From the NCBI GenBank assembly GCA_045648165.1, contig JAZRNL010000041.1:1-46161 (forward strand): a DNA stretch of 46,161 bases. Direction: 5' to 3'. Every line of letters starts with the position of its first letter. Position 1 is the first letter of the stretch. Under the pieces are notes generated by a model. It did no database searches. It worked only from the letters and a program-made list of their open reading frames with translations, and was not told the origin of the DNA. The translations under genes were made by a program, and so were the position numbers. The DNA is from RGIG9115 sp045648165. GTDB lineage: Bacteria; Bacillota; Clostridia; UBA1381. Below are positions 22,302-31,110 of this stretch, piece after piece.

Positions 22302-24377
22302 ATGGCAAAAAAGAAGCTTTTAATAGTTGAGTCGCCCTCAAAGGCATCTACAATAAAAAAATATCTTGGCAGCGACTATACTGTGATGGCATCAATAGGT
22401 CACATTATAGACCTTCCCAAAAGTCAGCTGGGTGTAGATGTAGATAACGATTTTGAGCCCAGATATATCACAATAAGAGGAAAAGGCCCTCTCCTTGCAG
22501 AGCTTAAAAAAGAAGCTTCAAAAGCAGACAAGGTCCTTCTTGCAACCGACCCCGACCGCGAGGGAGAAGCGATAAGCTGGCATCTTGCAGAGGCGCTCGG
22601 GATAGATATAAAATCACCTTGCCGTGTTACCTTTAACGAAATTACAAAATCCGTTGTAAAATCGTCCATAAAGGAAGCAAGACCTATAAATATGGATTTG
22701 GTAAATGCCCAGCAGGCAAGACGTGTTCTCGATAGAATAGTAGGCTACAAAATAAGCCCTATTTTGTGGGATAAGATAAAAAAAGGGCTTAGTGCCGGCA
22801 GAGTTCAGTCTGCAGCTCTTAAAATGATATGCGACCGCGAGGAGGAAATCATAGGCTTCGTTCCTGAGGAGTTTTGGACGATTGATGCAGATTGCGGCTT
22901 TGGTAAGGGTAATTTTACTGCAAAATATTACGGCGAAAACAATAAGGAAACAAAGGTTTACGATAAAGCAACAGCCAAAAAGATTGCAGAGGATATTAAA
23001 AAGACGGCTCTTACAGTGGAGACGATAAAGGTATCAAATCAGAAGAAGAATTCTCCTCCGCCGTTTACAACCAGCACAATGCAGCAGGATGCTTCAAGGA
23101 AAATCAATTTCAGCGCATCTAAAACAATGCAGGTGGCTCAGCAGCTCTATGAAGGCGTAAACCTTGGAGGGAAGCTGGGAACCGTGGGTCTTATAACATA
23201 TATGAGAACAGACTCTCTCCGTATTTCTAATGAGGCACAGGCGGCGGCAGTTGAATATATAACAGAAAAGTACGGAAAAGAATTTGCATGCCCACGTCAG
23301 TTTAAATCGCGTCAGGGCGCTCAGGATGCTCACGAAGCAATACGCCCCACAAGCGTGGCAATAGTGCCCTCAGAAATAAAGGATAAGCTCACCTCTGAGC
23401 AGTACAAGCTTTATAAGCTGATATGGGAGAGATTTGTTGCAAGCCAGATGTCGGCGGCGAGCTACGAAATTACTCAGGTTTCCCTTACAGGCGGAAGCCA
23501 TACCTACCGCACAGCGGGTACAAAGCTTTTATTTAAGGGCTTTACCGCAGTATATGTGGAGGGTTCAGACATAAAGGAAGAAAAGGCAGAAATATTGCCA
23601 ATGCTTCAAAAGGGCGATAAGGTGGAAGTGAAGGATGTTTATCCTAAGCAGCACTTTACCCAGCCTCCTGCCCGTTATACAGAGGCATCCCTTGTTAAAG
23701 CAATGGAAGAGAACGGGATAGGCAGACCGTCTACCTATGCGCCCACTCTCACCACCATAACCGCAAGAGGATATGTTACAAAGTCAAAGAAAACCCTGAT
23801 GCCCACAGAGCTTGGTGAGGCGGCAAACGAAATCTTACGCAGTCATTTTGCAAATATCGTGGATATAGGCTTTACTGCAGGCATGGAAGAAAAGCTTGAC
23901 CATGTAGGTGAAGGGGAGCTTCAGTGGAAAAACATTCTTCGTGAATTCTACCCTGAATTTAACGAAACTCTTAAAAAAGCAGAGATAAATGTACAGAAAA
24001 TAAAAATAAAAGATGAGGAATCAGATATAATCTGCAACAAATGCGGCAGACGTATGGTATATAAATTGGGTAAGTTCGGAAAATTCCTTGCCTGCCCCGG
24101 TTTCCCCGAATGTCAGAATACTATGACAATCAAGGTGGGAACGGGTGTTGCCTGCCCTGACTGCGGCGGTGAAATTCTTAAAAAGAAATCGCGTAAGGGT
24201 AAAGAATACTTTGCTTGTGAAAACGTGGCAAAATGTGGATTTATGGCATGGGATGCCCCGGTTAAGGACGAAAAGTGCCCCGACTGCGGCGGAATTTTAT
24301 TTAAGAAAAACGGCAGAAAAAAGAAGATTTACTGCATAAATGAAGATTGCGGCTTTGAGAAGCCGTTGAAAAAATAG
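22302..24377 (+). CDS. topA: DNA topoisomerase I
   Basis: Type IA topoisomerase relaxing negative supercoils; 691 aa. The N-terminal TOPRIM domain starts KKLLIVESPSKASTIKKYLG, with the acidic DPDREGEAI motif. The nucleophile is Y300 in ITYMRTDSLRIS. Three C-terminal four-cysteine zinc ribbons follow (CNKCGRRM, CPDCGGEI and CPDCGGIL), as in Firmicutes TopA. AAAGGAG lies upstream of the ATG, though about 15 bases away. trmFO follows after 38 bases, the conserved Firmicutes pairing. The stop codon is inside a 28-base perfect palindrome. Confidence 0.97.
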   Translation: MAKKKLLIVESPSKASTIKKYLGSDYTVMASIGHIIDLPKSQLGVDVDNDFEPRYITIRGKGPLLAELKKEASKADKVLLATDPDREGEAISWHLAEALGIDIKSPCRVTFNEITKSVVKSSIKEARPINMDLVNAQQARRVLDRIVGYKISPILWDKIKKGLSAGRVQSAALKMICDREEEIIGFVPEEFWTIDADCGFGKGNFTAKYYGENNKETKVYDKATAKKIAEDIKKTALTVETIKVSNQKKNSPPPFTTSTMQQDASRKINFSASKTMQVAQQLYEGVNLGGKLGTVGLITYMRTDSLRISNEAQAAAVEYITEKYGKEFACPRQFKSRQGAQDAHEAIRPTSVAIVPSEIKDKLTSEQYKLYKLIWERFVASQMSAASYEITQVSLTGGSHTYRTAGTKLLFKGFTAVYVEGSDIKEEKAEILPMLQKGDKVEVKDVYPKQHFTQPPARYTEASLVKAMEENGIGRPSTYAPTLTTITARGYVTKSKKTLMPTELGEAANEILRSHFANIVDIGFTAGMEEKLDHVGEGELQWKNILREFYPEFNETLKKAEINVQKIKIKDEESDIICNKCGRRMVYKLGKFGKFLACPGFPECQNTMTIKVGTGVACPDCGGEILKKKSRKGKEYFACENVAKCGFMAWDAPVKDEKCPDCGGILFKKNGRKKKIYCINEDCGFEKPLKK

Positions 24378-24395
24378 GCAATTGCCTATTTTTTC
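24368..24395. terminator. palindromic attenuator between topA and trmFO
   Basis: GAAAAAATAGGCAA / TTGCCTATTTTTTC is a perfect 28-base palindrome overlapping the topA stop codon. It is short in GC pairs but U-tailed, so probably a leaky terminator. Confidence 0.6.
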
Positions 24396-24415
24396 ATATC
24401 AGGAGAAAAAGGATT

Positions 24416-25723
24416 ATGAAAGTAAATGTTATAGGTGCCGGTCTTGCAGGGTGCGAGGCGGCGCTTCAATTGGCAGGGCAGGGGATAGAGGTAAGGCTCT
24501 TTGAAATGAAACCCCAAAAATATTCTCCCGCCCACAAAAGCGAGGGGTTTGCAGAGCTTGTTTGCTCAAACTCCCTTAAGGCAGACCGAATAGAGAATGC
24601 CTGCGGACTTCTTAAAGAGGAAATGCGGCTTTTCGGTTCCGTTATGATGGAGGCGGCAGAGGTCACCCGAGTCCCTGCAGGAGGCGCTCTTGCAGTTGAC
24701 AGGGATTTGTTTTCAGACTATATAACGAAAAAAATAAAAGCTCATCCCCTTATAGAGGTGGTATACGGGGAAGTAACAGATATAAACACAGATGAGTATA
24801 CAATAGTTGCAACAGGACCTCTTACCTCGGGCGCTTTGTTTGACAAAATTTTTGAGCTCACAGGCAAGGGCGGAGTATCTTTTTACGATGCGGCAGCGCC
24901 TGTGGTCACAAAAGAGAGCATCGACTTTGACAAGGTCTTTTATGCCGCTCGCTATGATAAAGGCACTGCGGACTATATAAACTGCCCCATGACAAAGGAA
25001 GAATACACAGCCTTTTATGAAGCACTTATAACTGCGGAATGTGCTGAGCTTCACGAGTTTGAAAATATGACGGTGTTTGAGGGATGTATGCCTGTTGAGG
25101 TTATGGCGAAGCGGGGAGAAAAAACCCTTACCTTCGGACCTTTAAAGCCTGTGGGGCTTGTAAATCCCAAAACAGGGAAGGACGATAGCCACGCCGTTGT
25201 TCAGCTCCGTCAGGATAACCGAGAGGGTACGCTCTATAACCTTGTAGGGTTTCAGACAAATCTTAAATTCGGGGAGCAGAAAAGAGTTTTTTCAATGATA
25301 CCCGGACTTGAGAGGGCAGAATTTGTCCGCTACGGCGTTATGCACCGCAACACGTTTTTGCAATCTCCGGAAGTTCTTGATAGCCTGTACAGGTGCAAGA
25401 AATACCCCAAGCTGTTCTTTGCAGGTCAGATAACGGGGGTTGAGGGATATGTGGAATCTGCATCTTCAGGGATTATGGCAGGGTTTAATATGGCAAGGAT
25501 TATTAAGGGTAAGGAGCCCCTTTACCCCGACAGCCGTACCTGTATAGGTGCCTTGCCTTTGTATATCACTTCGGCAGTAACCCGTCTTGAGCCCATGAAT
25601 GCAAACTTTGGCATAATAGACGGTCTTGACGTCCGTATTAAAAATAAGCAGGAGCGCTACGGAATGATAGCAAACCGCGCTTTGCAAACACTTAAAGAAA
25701 ATCTGGAAGCACTTCCAATTTGA
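24416..25723 (+). CDS. trmFO: methylenetetrahydrofolate-tRNA-(uracil-5-)-methyltransferase
   Basis: FAD/folate enzyme making ribothymidine at position 54 of tRNAs, using methylene-tetrahydrofolate rather than SAM. 435 aa. The N-terminal Rossmann motif VIGAGLAGCEAA is followed by SPAHKSEGFAELVCSNSLKADR, the family block with the conserved cysteine, and the C-terminal GQITGVEGYVESASSGIMAG. AGGAGAAAAAGGATT precedes the ATG at 24416. It lies downstream of topA. No strong terminator follows, only a short remnant of a dispersed repeat. Confidence 0.96.
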   Translation: MKVNVIGAGLAGCEAALQLAGQGIEVRLFEMKPQKYSPAHKSEGFAELVCSNSLKADRIENACGLLKEEMRLFGSVMMEAAEVTRVPAGGALAVDRDLFSDYITKKIKAHPLIEVVYGEVTDINTDEYTIVATGPLTSGALFDKIFELTGKGGVSFYDAAAPVVTKESIDFDKVFYAARYDKGTADYINCPMTKEEYTAFYEALITAECAELHEFENMTVFEGCMPVEVMAKRGEKTLTFGPLKPVGLVNPKTGKDDSHAVVQLRQDNREGTLYNLVGFQTNLKFGEQKRVFSMIPGLERAEFVRYGVMHRNTFLQSPEVLDSLYRCKKYPKLFFAGQITGVEGYVESASSGIMAGFNMARIIKGKEPLYPDSRTCIGALPLYITSAVTRLEPMNANFGIIDGLDVRIKNKQERYGMIANRALQTLKENLEALPI

Positions 25724-25747
25724 GCACATAATATTTAAGTAGACACC

Positions 25748-25765
25748 GAACCGTCCCATGTCTCC
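25748..25765 (-). repeat. dispersed repeat partial copy (GGAGACATGGGACGGTTC)
   Basis: On the minus strand it reads GGAGACATGGGACGGTTC, one base different from the core at 2549-2566 and 7101-7127. The palindrome is incomplete. Confidence 0.55.
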
Positions 25766-25853
25766 TTGGTTGAGCGGTTAGGTCAATAAATACAGTTTTT
25801 TTTGTGTGTGATATGTGGGATTTTATCTAAATTTACTATTTTTAAAATTACTG

Positions 25854-25882
25854 TTGATTTTTGGTTATTTATGTGTTAGAAT
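25854..25882 (+). promoter_or_regulatory. promoter of the rpsB operon
   Basis: TTGATT at 25854-25859, a 17 bp spacer and TAGAAT at 25877-25882, about 110 bases before the rpsB ATG. Confidence 0.7.
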
Positions 25883-25917
25883 AAAACAGTATGAAAAATA
25901 CACACGTATCTCTATTT

Positions 25918-25945
25918 GCAAAGCGTTGCCCACAGGGTTCTTTGC
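25918..25945 (+). other. leader hairpin of rpsB
   Basis: GCAAAG-cgttg-CCC-aca-GGG-tt-CTTTGC lies in the 5' untranslated region and is followed by a GC-rich stretch GTGCCAGGGGATGCGG before the Shine-Dalgarno site. It could be an S2 autoregulatory site, but I do not recognise a known motif. Confidence 0.45.
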
Positions 25946-25992
25946 AGAGTGCCAGGGGATGCGGAGGATTTAAAAAACAGGAGGAATTTAAA

Positions 25993-26748
25993 ATGGCAAA
26001 CGTAATTTCAATGAAGCAGCTCCTCGAAGCAGGAGTTCATTTCGGACACCAGACAAGAAGATGGAATCCTAAAATGGCTGAATACATCTTCACAGAAAGA
26101 AACGGTATCTACATCATCGACCTTCAGAAGACTGTTAAGAAGGTAGAAGAAGCTTACTATTTCGTAAGAGACATCGCTGAAGCAGGCGGAGAAGTTCTTT
26201 TCGTAGGAACAAAGAAGCAGGCTCAGGACTCAATCAAAGAAGAAGCTGAGCGCGTTGGTATGTACTACGTAAACGCAAGATGGCTCGGCGGTATGCTCAC
26301 AAACTTCAAAACAATCCAAAAGAGAATTCACAGACTTGCTCAGATAAATAAAATGGAAGAAGAAGGCACATTCGAGCTTCTTCCCAAAAAGGAAGTTATC
26401 AAGCTTAAGGCTCAGAGAGACAAGCTTGAGAAGTACCTCGGCGGTATCAAGGATATGAAGCAGATACCTGCTTGTATGTTCGTTGTAGACCCCAGAAAAG
26501 AAAAGATTGCTATTGCAGAAGCTAAGAAGCTCGGTATCCCCGTTGTTGCAATAGTTGATACAAACTGTGACCCTGACGAAGTTGACTACGTAATCCCCGG
26601 TAACGACGATGCAATCCGCGCTGTTAAGCTTATTGCAGGAACAATCGCTAATGCTATCATCGAAGGCAGACAGGGTGAAGATGCTCTCGCTGCAGCAATT
26701 GCTGAAACAGAAGAAGCTATCGACGCAGTAGAGGCAACAGAAGAATAA
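25993..26748 (+). CDS. rpsB: 30S ribosomal protein S2
   Basis: 251 aa from the ATG at 25993 (MANVISMKQLLEAGVHFGHQ), with AGGAGGAATTTAAA immediately upstream. The longer in-frame extension to 25891 is leader RNA. Signatures are GVHFGHQTRRWNPKM, the central VDPRKEKIAIAEAKKLGIP and VDTNCDPDEVDYVIPGNDDA. The acidic C-terminal tail is usual. First gene of rpsB-tsf-pyrH-frr-uppS-cdsA; tsf follows after 21 bases. Confidence 0.97.
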   Translation: MANVISMKQLLEAGVHFGHQTRRWNPKMAEYIFTERNGIYIIDLQKTVKKVEEAYYFVRDIAEAGGEVLFVGTKKQAQDSIKEEAERVGMYYVNARWLGGMLTNFKTIQKRIHRLAQINKMEEEGTFELLPKKEVIKLKAQRDKLEKYLGGIKDMKQIPACMFVVDPRKEKIAIAEAKKLGIPVVAIVDTNCDPDEVDYVIPGNDDAIRAVKLIAGTIANAIIEGRQGEDALAAAIAETEEAIDAVEATEE

Positions 26749-26769
26749 TTTAAATCGGAGGAACAGATT

Positions 26770-27666
26770 ATGGCATTTACAGCTCAAGATGTAAAAGAAT
26801 TAAGAGAACTTACAGGCTGCGGTATGATGGACTGTAAAAAAGCTCTTACAGAAACAGACGGCGACAAAGAAAAAGCAATCGACCTTCTTAGAGAAAAGGG
26901 ACTTGCAACTGCTGCTAAGAAATCAGGCAGAATTGCCGCTGAAGGTATTGTTAAGGCATATATCACAGACGACAAAAAGGTTGGCGTTTTGGTTGAAGTT
27001 AACTCCGAAACAGACTTCGTTGCAAAGAACGACGAATTCCAGGCTTTTGTTGCAAAGGTAGCTGAAATAATCGCTGCAGACGCTCCTGCAGACGTTGATG
27101 CTCTTAAAGAAATCAAGTTTGATGGTGAGCAGAACGTTGGCGAAGCTCTCACAGCATTAATTGCTAAAATCGGCGAAAATATGAATATCAGAAGATTCGA
27201 AAGAATCGAAGGCAACGTATGCTCATACGTTCACGGCGAAGGCAGAATCGGCGTTCTTGTACAGGCTGAAGGCAGCCTTGCAGACGAAGCTGCTTACGAA
27301 GCTGCAAGAGATGTTGCTATGCAGGTTGCTGCTATCAATCCTATGTATCTTTCAAAGGACACTGTTCCTGCAGAAGATGTAGAAAAAGAAAAGCACATCA
27401 TCATAGCTCAGATTAAAGAAGATCCTAAGAATGCAAGCAAGCCCGACAATATCATCGAAAAGATGGTTGGCGGTAAGATTAACAAGTTCTATGAGCAGAA
27501 CTGCTTGCTCCAGCAGGAATTTGTTAAAGACGATTCTCTTAAGGTTGAAGCATACCTTGCATCAAAGGGCGTTAAGCTCATCAACTTTGTGAGACTTGAA
27601 AAGGGCGAAGGCATCGAAAAGAAGCAGGAAAACTTTGCTGACGAAGTTGCAAGTATGATTAAATAA
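26770..27666 (+). CDS. tsf: translation elongation factor Ts
   Basis: Guanine nucleotide exchange factor for EF-Tu, 298 aa. The N-terminal UBA-like domain has LRELTGCGMMDCKKALTET, followed by the core signature VEVNSETDFVAKNDEF. CGGAGGAACAGATT precedes the ATG. A terminator-like stem separates it from pyrH, suggesting that rpsB-tsf transcripts end partly here. Confidence 0.97.
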   Translation: MAFTAQDVKELRELTGCGMMDCKKALTETDGDKEKAIDLLREKGLATAAKKSGRIAAEGIVKAYITDDKKVGVLVEVNSETDFVAKNDEFQAFVAKVAEIIAADAPADVDALKEIKFDGEQNVGEALTALIAKIGENMNIRRFERIEGNVCSYVHGEGRIGVLVQAEGSLADEAAYEAARDVAMQVAAINPMYLSKDTVPAEDVEKEKHIIIAQIKEDPKNASKPDNIIEKMVGGKINKFYEQNCLLQQEFVKDDSLKVEAYLASKGVKLINFVRLEKGEGIEKKQENFADEVASMIK

Positions 27667-27686
27667 TTGTTTTGTCAAATAAAACA

Positions 27687-27727
27687 GGGAACACGAATTA
27701 AAAAAAGTTTTTTGTGTTCCCTTTTTT
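27687..27727 (+). terminator. terminator between tsf and pyrH
   Basis: GGGAACAC and GTGTTCCC arms, with an AT-rich inner stem, followed by TTTTTT. It probably allows partial read-through to pyrH. Confidence 0.8.
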
Positions 27728-27753
27728 CAAACAAAAAGTCAGGAGAATTTGTT

Positions 27754-28467
27754 ATGGAAACAAAGTTTAAAAGAGTGCTTATAAAAATAAGCGGCGAAGC
27801 TCTTTCAGGAGATAACGGGAACTGCTTTGACGAGTCAACTCTCAGCTCAATCTCACAGAGCATCAAGGCGGTTCATGACCTTGGTGTAGAAATCTGTGTA
27901 GTTGTGGGCGGCGGTAACATCTGGCGCGGACGAAGCGGACAGAATATGGACAGAACAAGTGCAGACCATATGGGAATGCTTGCAACTGCTATCAATTCTC
28001 TTGCTCTCCGTTCTGCTTTTGAAAACGCAGGTATGCCCACCCGTGTGCAAACTGCTATCCATATGCAGCAGATTGCAGAGCCCTACATAAGAGGCAGAGC
28101 CGTAAGGCATCTTGAAAAAGGCAGAGTTGTTATTTTCGGATGCGGAACTGGCAACCCCTTTATGTCTACAGATACTGCGGCGGCGCTACGTGCAATTGAA
28201 ATGAATGCAGACGTTATTCTCCTTGCGAAAAACGTTGACGCAGTTTACGACAGCGACCCAAAAACAAACCCCAACGCCAAGAAGTTTGACACTCTCACAT
28301 ATACAGATATCCTCAGCCTTAACCTTGGAGTTATGGATTCCACTGCGGCATCAATGTGCCGTGATAACAATATGCCCATTCTGGTATTTGGTCTTGATAA
28401 CCCCGAAAATATCATGAAAGCGGTTAAAGGCGAAAAAATAGGCACATTCGTATCAAACGAAAAATAA
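27754..28467 (+). CDS. pyrH: UMP kinase
   Basis: Phosphorylates UMP to UDP; amino-acid-kinase fold, hexameric. 237 aa from the ATG at 27754 (METKFKRVLIKISGEALSG), with CAGGAGAATTTGTT upstream; an upstream in-frame stretch covers the terminator and is excluded. VVVGGGNIWRG and AVYDSDPKTNPNAKKF are family blocks. frr follows after about 20 bases in the standard order. Confidence 0.96.
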   Translation: METKFKRVLIKISGEALSGDNGNCFDESTLSSISQSIKAVHDLGVEICVVVGGGNIWRGRSGQNMDRTSADHMGMLATAINSLALRSAFENAGMPTRVQTAIHMQQIAEPYIRGRAVRHLEKGRVVIFGCGTGNPFMSTDTAAALRAIEMNADVILLAKNVDAVYDSDPKTNPNAKKFDTLTYTDILSLNLGVMDSTAASMCRDNNMPILVFGLDNPENIMKAVKGEKIGTFVSNEK

Positions 28468-28488
28468 AAAGAAAGGTAAGTGAAGATT

Positions 28489-29040
28489 ATGGCAAACTAT
28501 CCTCAGATTGAAGAAAAAATGCAAAAGAGAATTGCCGGCTATGAAGGCGAGCTCAGAACTATCCGTGCAGGACGTGCAAATGCTTCAGTTCTTGATAAAA
28601 TAAGCATTGACTATTACGGCTCAAAAACACCGGTTGGTCAGATTGGTTCAATTTCATCACCTGATCCCAGAAGCCTTGTTATTCAGCCCTGGGACGCAAC
28701 AGCTCTTAAGGAAATTGAAAAAGCAATCCTTGCATCAGACCTTGGTATTACTCCTCAGAACGACGGAAAAGTTATCCGTCTCAGCTTCCCTCCTCTCACA
28801 GAGGAAAGAAGAATGGAATTAAACAAGCTCGTTAAGAAATATACTGAAGAAGCAAAGGTTCAAATCCGTAATGCAAGACGTGACGGAATTGAAGATATCA
28901 AAGCTCAGAAGAAAAACGGCGAAATTACTGAAGATGATGTTAAGGCAGCAGAAAAAGATATCCAGAAGCTTACAGATAAGTTTATAGCAGAAATTGATTC
29001 TATAGCTGCGGCTAAAGAAAAGGAAATAATGGAAATCTGA
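28489..29040 (+). CDS. frr: ribosome recycling factor
   Basis: Splits post-termination ribosomes together with EF-G; 183 aa, the normal size. The start is ATG at 28489 (MANYPQIEEKM) after AAAGAAAGG; a GTG three codons upstream is less likely. Features are LRTIRAGRANASVLD, IQPWD and IRNARRDGIEDIK. A terminator follows before uppS. Confidence 0.96.
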   Translation: MANYPQIEEKMQKRIAGYEGELRTIRAGRANASVLDKISIDYYGSKTPVGQIGSISSPDPRSLVIQPWDATALKEIEKAILASDLGITPQNDGKVIRLSFPPLTEERRMELNKLVKKYTEEAKVQIRNARRDGIEDIKAQKKNGEITEDDVKAAEKDIQKLTDKFIAEIDSIAAAKEKEIMEI

Positions 29041-29047
29041 TTTTAAA

Positions 29048-29090
29048 AAAGCGCTGCATTGAAATGATTTTGATGCAGTGCTTTTGTTTT
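29048..29090 (+). terminator. terminator between frr and uppS
   Basis: AAAGCGCTGCAT and ATGCAGTGCTTT arms with one G-U pair, followed by TGTTTTG. It lies in the 63-base gap. Confidence 0.7.
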
Positions 29091-29103
29091 GTTGGAGATT
29101 AAT

Positions 29104-29847
29104 ATGTTTTTCAGAAAAAAGATTAACAAAGAAATCAATTACGATGCCCTGCCTAAGCACATCGGGATTATTCTCGACGGAAACGGGAGATGGGCAACAA
29201 AAAGGGGTCTGCCCCGTTCTGCAGGTCATTCTGCAGGAGCAGATACTCTTAAAAAGATTGTTACCGAGTGTAACAAGATGGGTATAAAATACATAACTGT
29301 GTATGCTTTTTCCACAGAAAACTGGTCAAGGCCCAAGGAAGAAGTAGATTTTCTTATGAACCTTCTTCTTAATTATTTGCGAAATGCCGAAAAAACTCTT
29401 TCAGGAGAAAATGTAGTAATCCGTGCAATCGGCTCCAGACGTGAGCTTACGGAAGAAATTCAGCAGCAGATTATAAAAACCGAAGAATTTACTTCAAAAA
29501 ATACAGGTATTGTAATGAATATAGCGCTTAACTATGGCGGCAGAGAAGAAATCGTAAACGGTGTAAAATCCGTATGCCGCGACATAGCAGATGGCAAGCT
29601 CTCCATTGATGACCTTGACGAAAAAAGGTTTTCCGATTACCTGTATACAAATGGTCAGCCGGATGTGGATTTGCTTATCCGCACAAGCGGAGAGCAGAGG
29701 CTCAGCAATTTTCTCCTGTGGCAGAACAGCTACGCAGAAATGTGGTTTACAAATAAGCTGTGGCCTGATTTTTCAGTAAAGGATTTACACAGTGCAATTA
29801 TTGATTTTCAGAGCCGGGGCAGGCGCTTCGGCGGAGTTAAGGGGTGA
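29104..29847 (+). CDS. uppS: isoprenyl transferase (undecaprenyl diphosphate synthase)
   Basis: cis-Prenyltransferase making the C55 carrier lipid for cell-wall synthesis; 247 aa. The catalytic D25 is in GIILDGNGRWATKRG. Later signatures are YAFSTENWSRPKEEV and DLLIRTSGEQRLSNFLLWQ. The ATG at 29104 has GGAG six bases upstream. cdsA starts seven bases after its stop codon. Confidence 0.96.
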   Translation: MFFRKKINKEINYDALPKHIGIILDGNGRWATKRGLPRSAGHSAGADTLKKIVTECNKMGIKYITVYAFSTENWSRPKEEVDFLMNLLLNYLRNAEKTLSGENVVIRAIGSRRELTEEIQQQIIKTEEFTSKNTGIVMNIALNYGGREEIVNGVKSVCRDIADGKLSIDDLDEKRFSDYLYTNGQPDVDLLIRTSGEQRLSNFLLWQNSYAEMWFTNKLWPDFSVKDLHSAIIDFQSRGRRFGGVKG

Positions 29848-29854
29848 ATATGAT

Positions 29855-30643
29855 ATGGCAGTTCGTTTAGTTACTTCAGGCATTGGTCTTGTGGTGTTCT
29901 TCCTTGCGCTTTTTGCAGGACAGGGCATATTTACTGCCGCAATATGTATTGTAACTCTGGGAATGTTATTTGAGCTTTACAATGCTATAAAATATAAAAA
30001 TGTGCTTAATATAACAGGTGTTATAGCGGCGGCAGCTCTGATGACGGGAACAATAATCGGCGGAGTGTACCGTGAGTTTTTTGTTGCGATATTTATAATG
30101 ATATATCTTGGTGTAATGGTATGGCTTCACGGCGTTGTAACCTACAGGGAAATTTCTTCCCACGCGTTACTTACCTTCTTTGTAACATTCTTTTTCGGAA
30201 CTCTTACAAGGATTTATGCAGATTTTGGTGTATATTACGTGCTTATGGTATTTGTGTGTGCATGGACAACGGATTCCGGAGCATATTTCACAGGCAGGGC
30301 AATAGGCCGTCATAAGCTTATCCCGAAGGTAAGCCCTAAAAAAACAGTTGAGGGCGCAATCGGGGGAGTTGTTACATCTCTTGTTTGCACATGGATATAC
30401 ACATTTATTTTAAATTGTGTAACAGTTTCAGACCTGGGATTTATAACAGTAACCGTTGTATCCCTTGTGGCATCGGTTTGTTCTCAGCTTGGCGACCTTG
30501 TGGCATCGGCAATAAAGCGTGACTGCGAAGTCAAGGACTTTGGAAATCTCCTCCCAGGCCACGGCGGACTATTAGACCGATTTGACAGTGTAATGTATAT
30601 AACTCCGATTATATATTATATACTTCTTATAGCAAGTAAATAA
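29855..30643 (+). CDS. cdsA: phosphatidate cytidylyltransferase
   Basis: Integral membrane enzyme making CDP-diacylglycerol from phosphatidate and CTP; 262 aa with about seven or eight spans. The C-terminal CDS signature runs KDFGNLLPGHGGLLDRFDS, preceded by SQLGDLVASAIKRD and the cytoplasmic SPKKTVEGAIGG motif. The start is ATG at 29855, with AGGGG about ten bases upstream; the longer frame overlaps uppS. The dxr and rseP genes that often follow are absent: the operon ends at the convergent terminator. Confidence 0.95.
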   Translation: MAVRLVTSGIGLVVFFLALFAGQGIFTAAICIVTLGMLFELYNAIKYKNVLNITGVIAAAALMTGTIIGGVYREFFVAIFIMIYLGVMVWLHGVVTYREISSHALLTFFVTFFFGTLTRIYADFGVYYVLMVFVCAWTTDSGAYFTGRAIGRHKLIPKVSPKKTVEGAIGGVVTSLVCTWIYTFILNCVTVSDLGFITVTVVSLVASVCSQLGDLVASAIKRDCEVKDFGNLLPGHGGLLDRFDSVMYITPIIYYILLIASK

Positions 30644-30647
30644 ATAA

Positions 30648-30686
30648 AAAAAATCATTTGAGGAAAAACCCTCAAATGATTTTTTT
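30648..30686. terminator. bidirectional terminator between cdsA and eutP
   Basis: AATCATTTGAGG-AAAAA-CCCTCAAATGATT flanked by A- and T-runs. It serves both convergent operons. Confidence 0.9.
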
Positions 30687-31110
30687 AATCTGCCAGATAT
30701 TCAATTAATTCCGGTATTCCCTCGCCGGTGATGGAGTTTACCCAAAAAACTTTTTTACATCCCGCCAGGCGGAGCCAGCGCTCAGCTCGTTCAGGGTCGC
30801 CTCCCGGTTGGTCAATCTGCGTTACAATTCCGATAACCTCACGGTTTGAAGCCGCAGTTACACAAGGGGGATAAAGGCTATAGGGCTCTGTTGCACTTAT
30901 CAGCAACCCTACAACATCTGCCTCGTAGGAATACAGAGCAAGGGCATAGCCCAGATGCTTTGTTTCGGCGTATTCTCCCGGAGTGTCAATAACAATATCG
31001 TGGTGGTTAACGTACTGTGTTTTGTGATAATGTATCTTCTCATTCCGGAGCGCCTGTGTGAGAGTTGTTTTGCCGCTTTCGGTGCGGCCCATAAATATAA
31101 TTTTTCTCAT
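30685..31110 (-). CDS. eutP: EutP/PduV-type microcompartment-associated GTPase
   Basis: P-loop GTPase-like protein, 141 aa, of the EutP/PduV family. Walker A is GRTESGKTT (8-16), the G3 motif IDTPGEY, and the G4-like TQIDQPGGD. The ATG at 31110 overlaps the eutS stop (ATGA), so the two are translationally coupled; a GTG six codons earlier is less likely. EutP has been linked to ethanolamine microcompartments, and acetate-kinase activity has been reported for one member. No shell, lyase or aldehyde-dehydrogenase genes are adjacent here, which is unusual for the family. Confidence 0.88.
   Translation of the reverse strand: MRKIIFMGRTESGKTTLTQALRNEKIHYHKTQYVNHHDIVIDTPGEYAETKHLGYALALYSYEADVVGLLISATEPYSLYPPCVTAASNREVIGIVTQIDQPGGDPERAERWLRLAGCKKVFWVNSITGEGIPELIEYLAD

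Noticed and set aside
25891..25992. 34-residue N-terminal extension of S2
   Set aside because: It is leader RNA between promoter and RBS; the family starts at MANVISMKQLLEAG.
27667..27753. N-terminal extension of UMP kinase
   Set aside because: The frame runs through a terminator stem; the ATG at 27754 has AGGAG.
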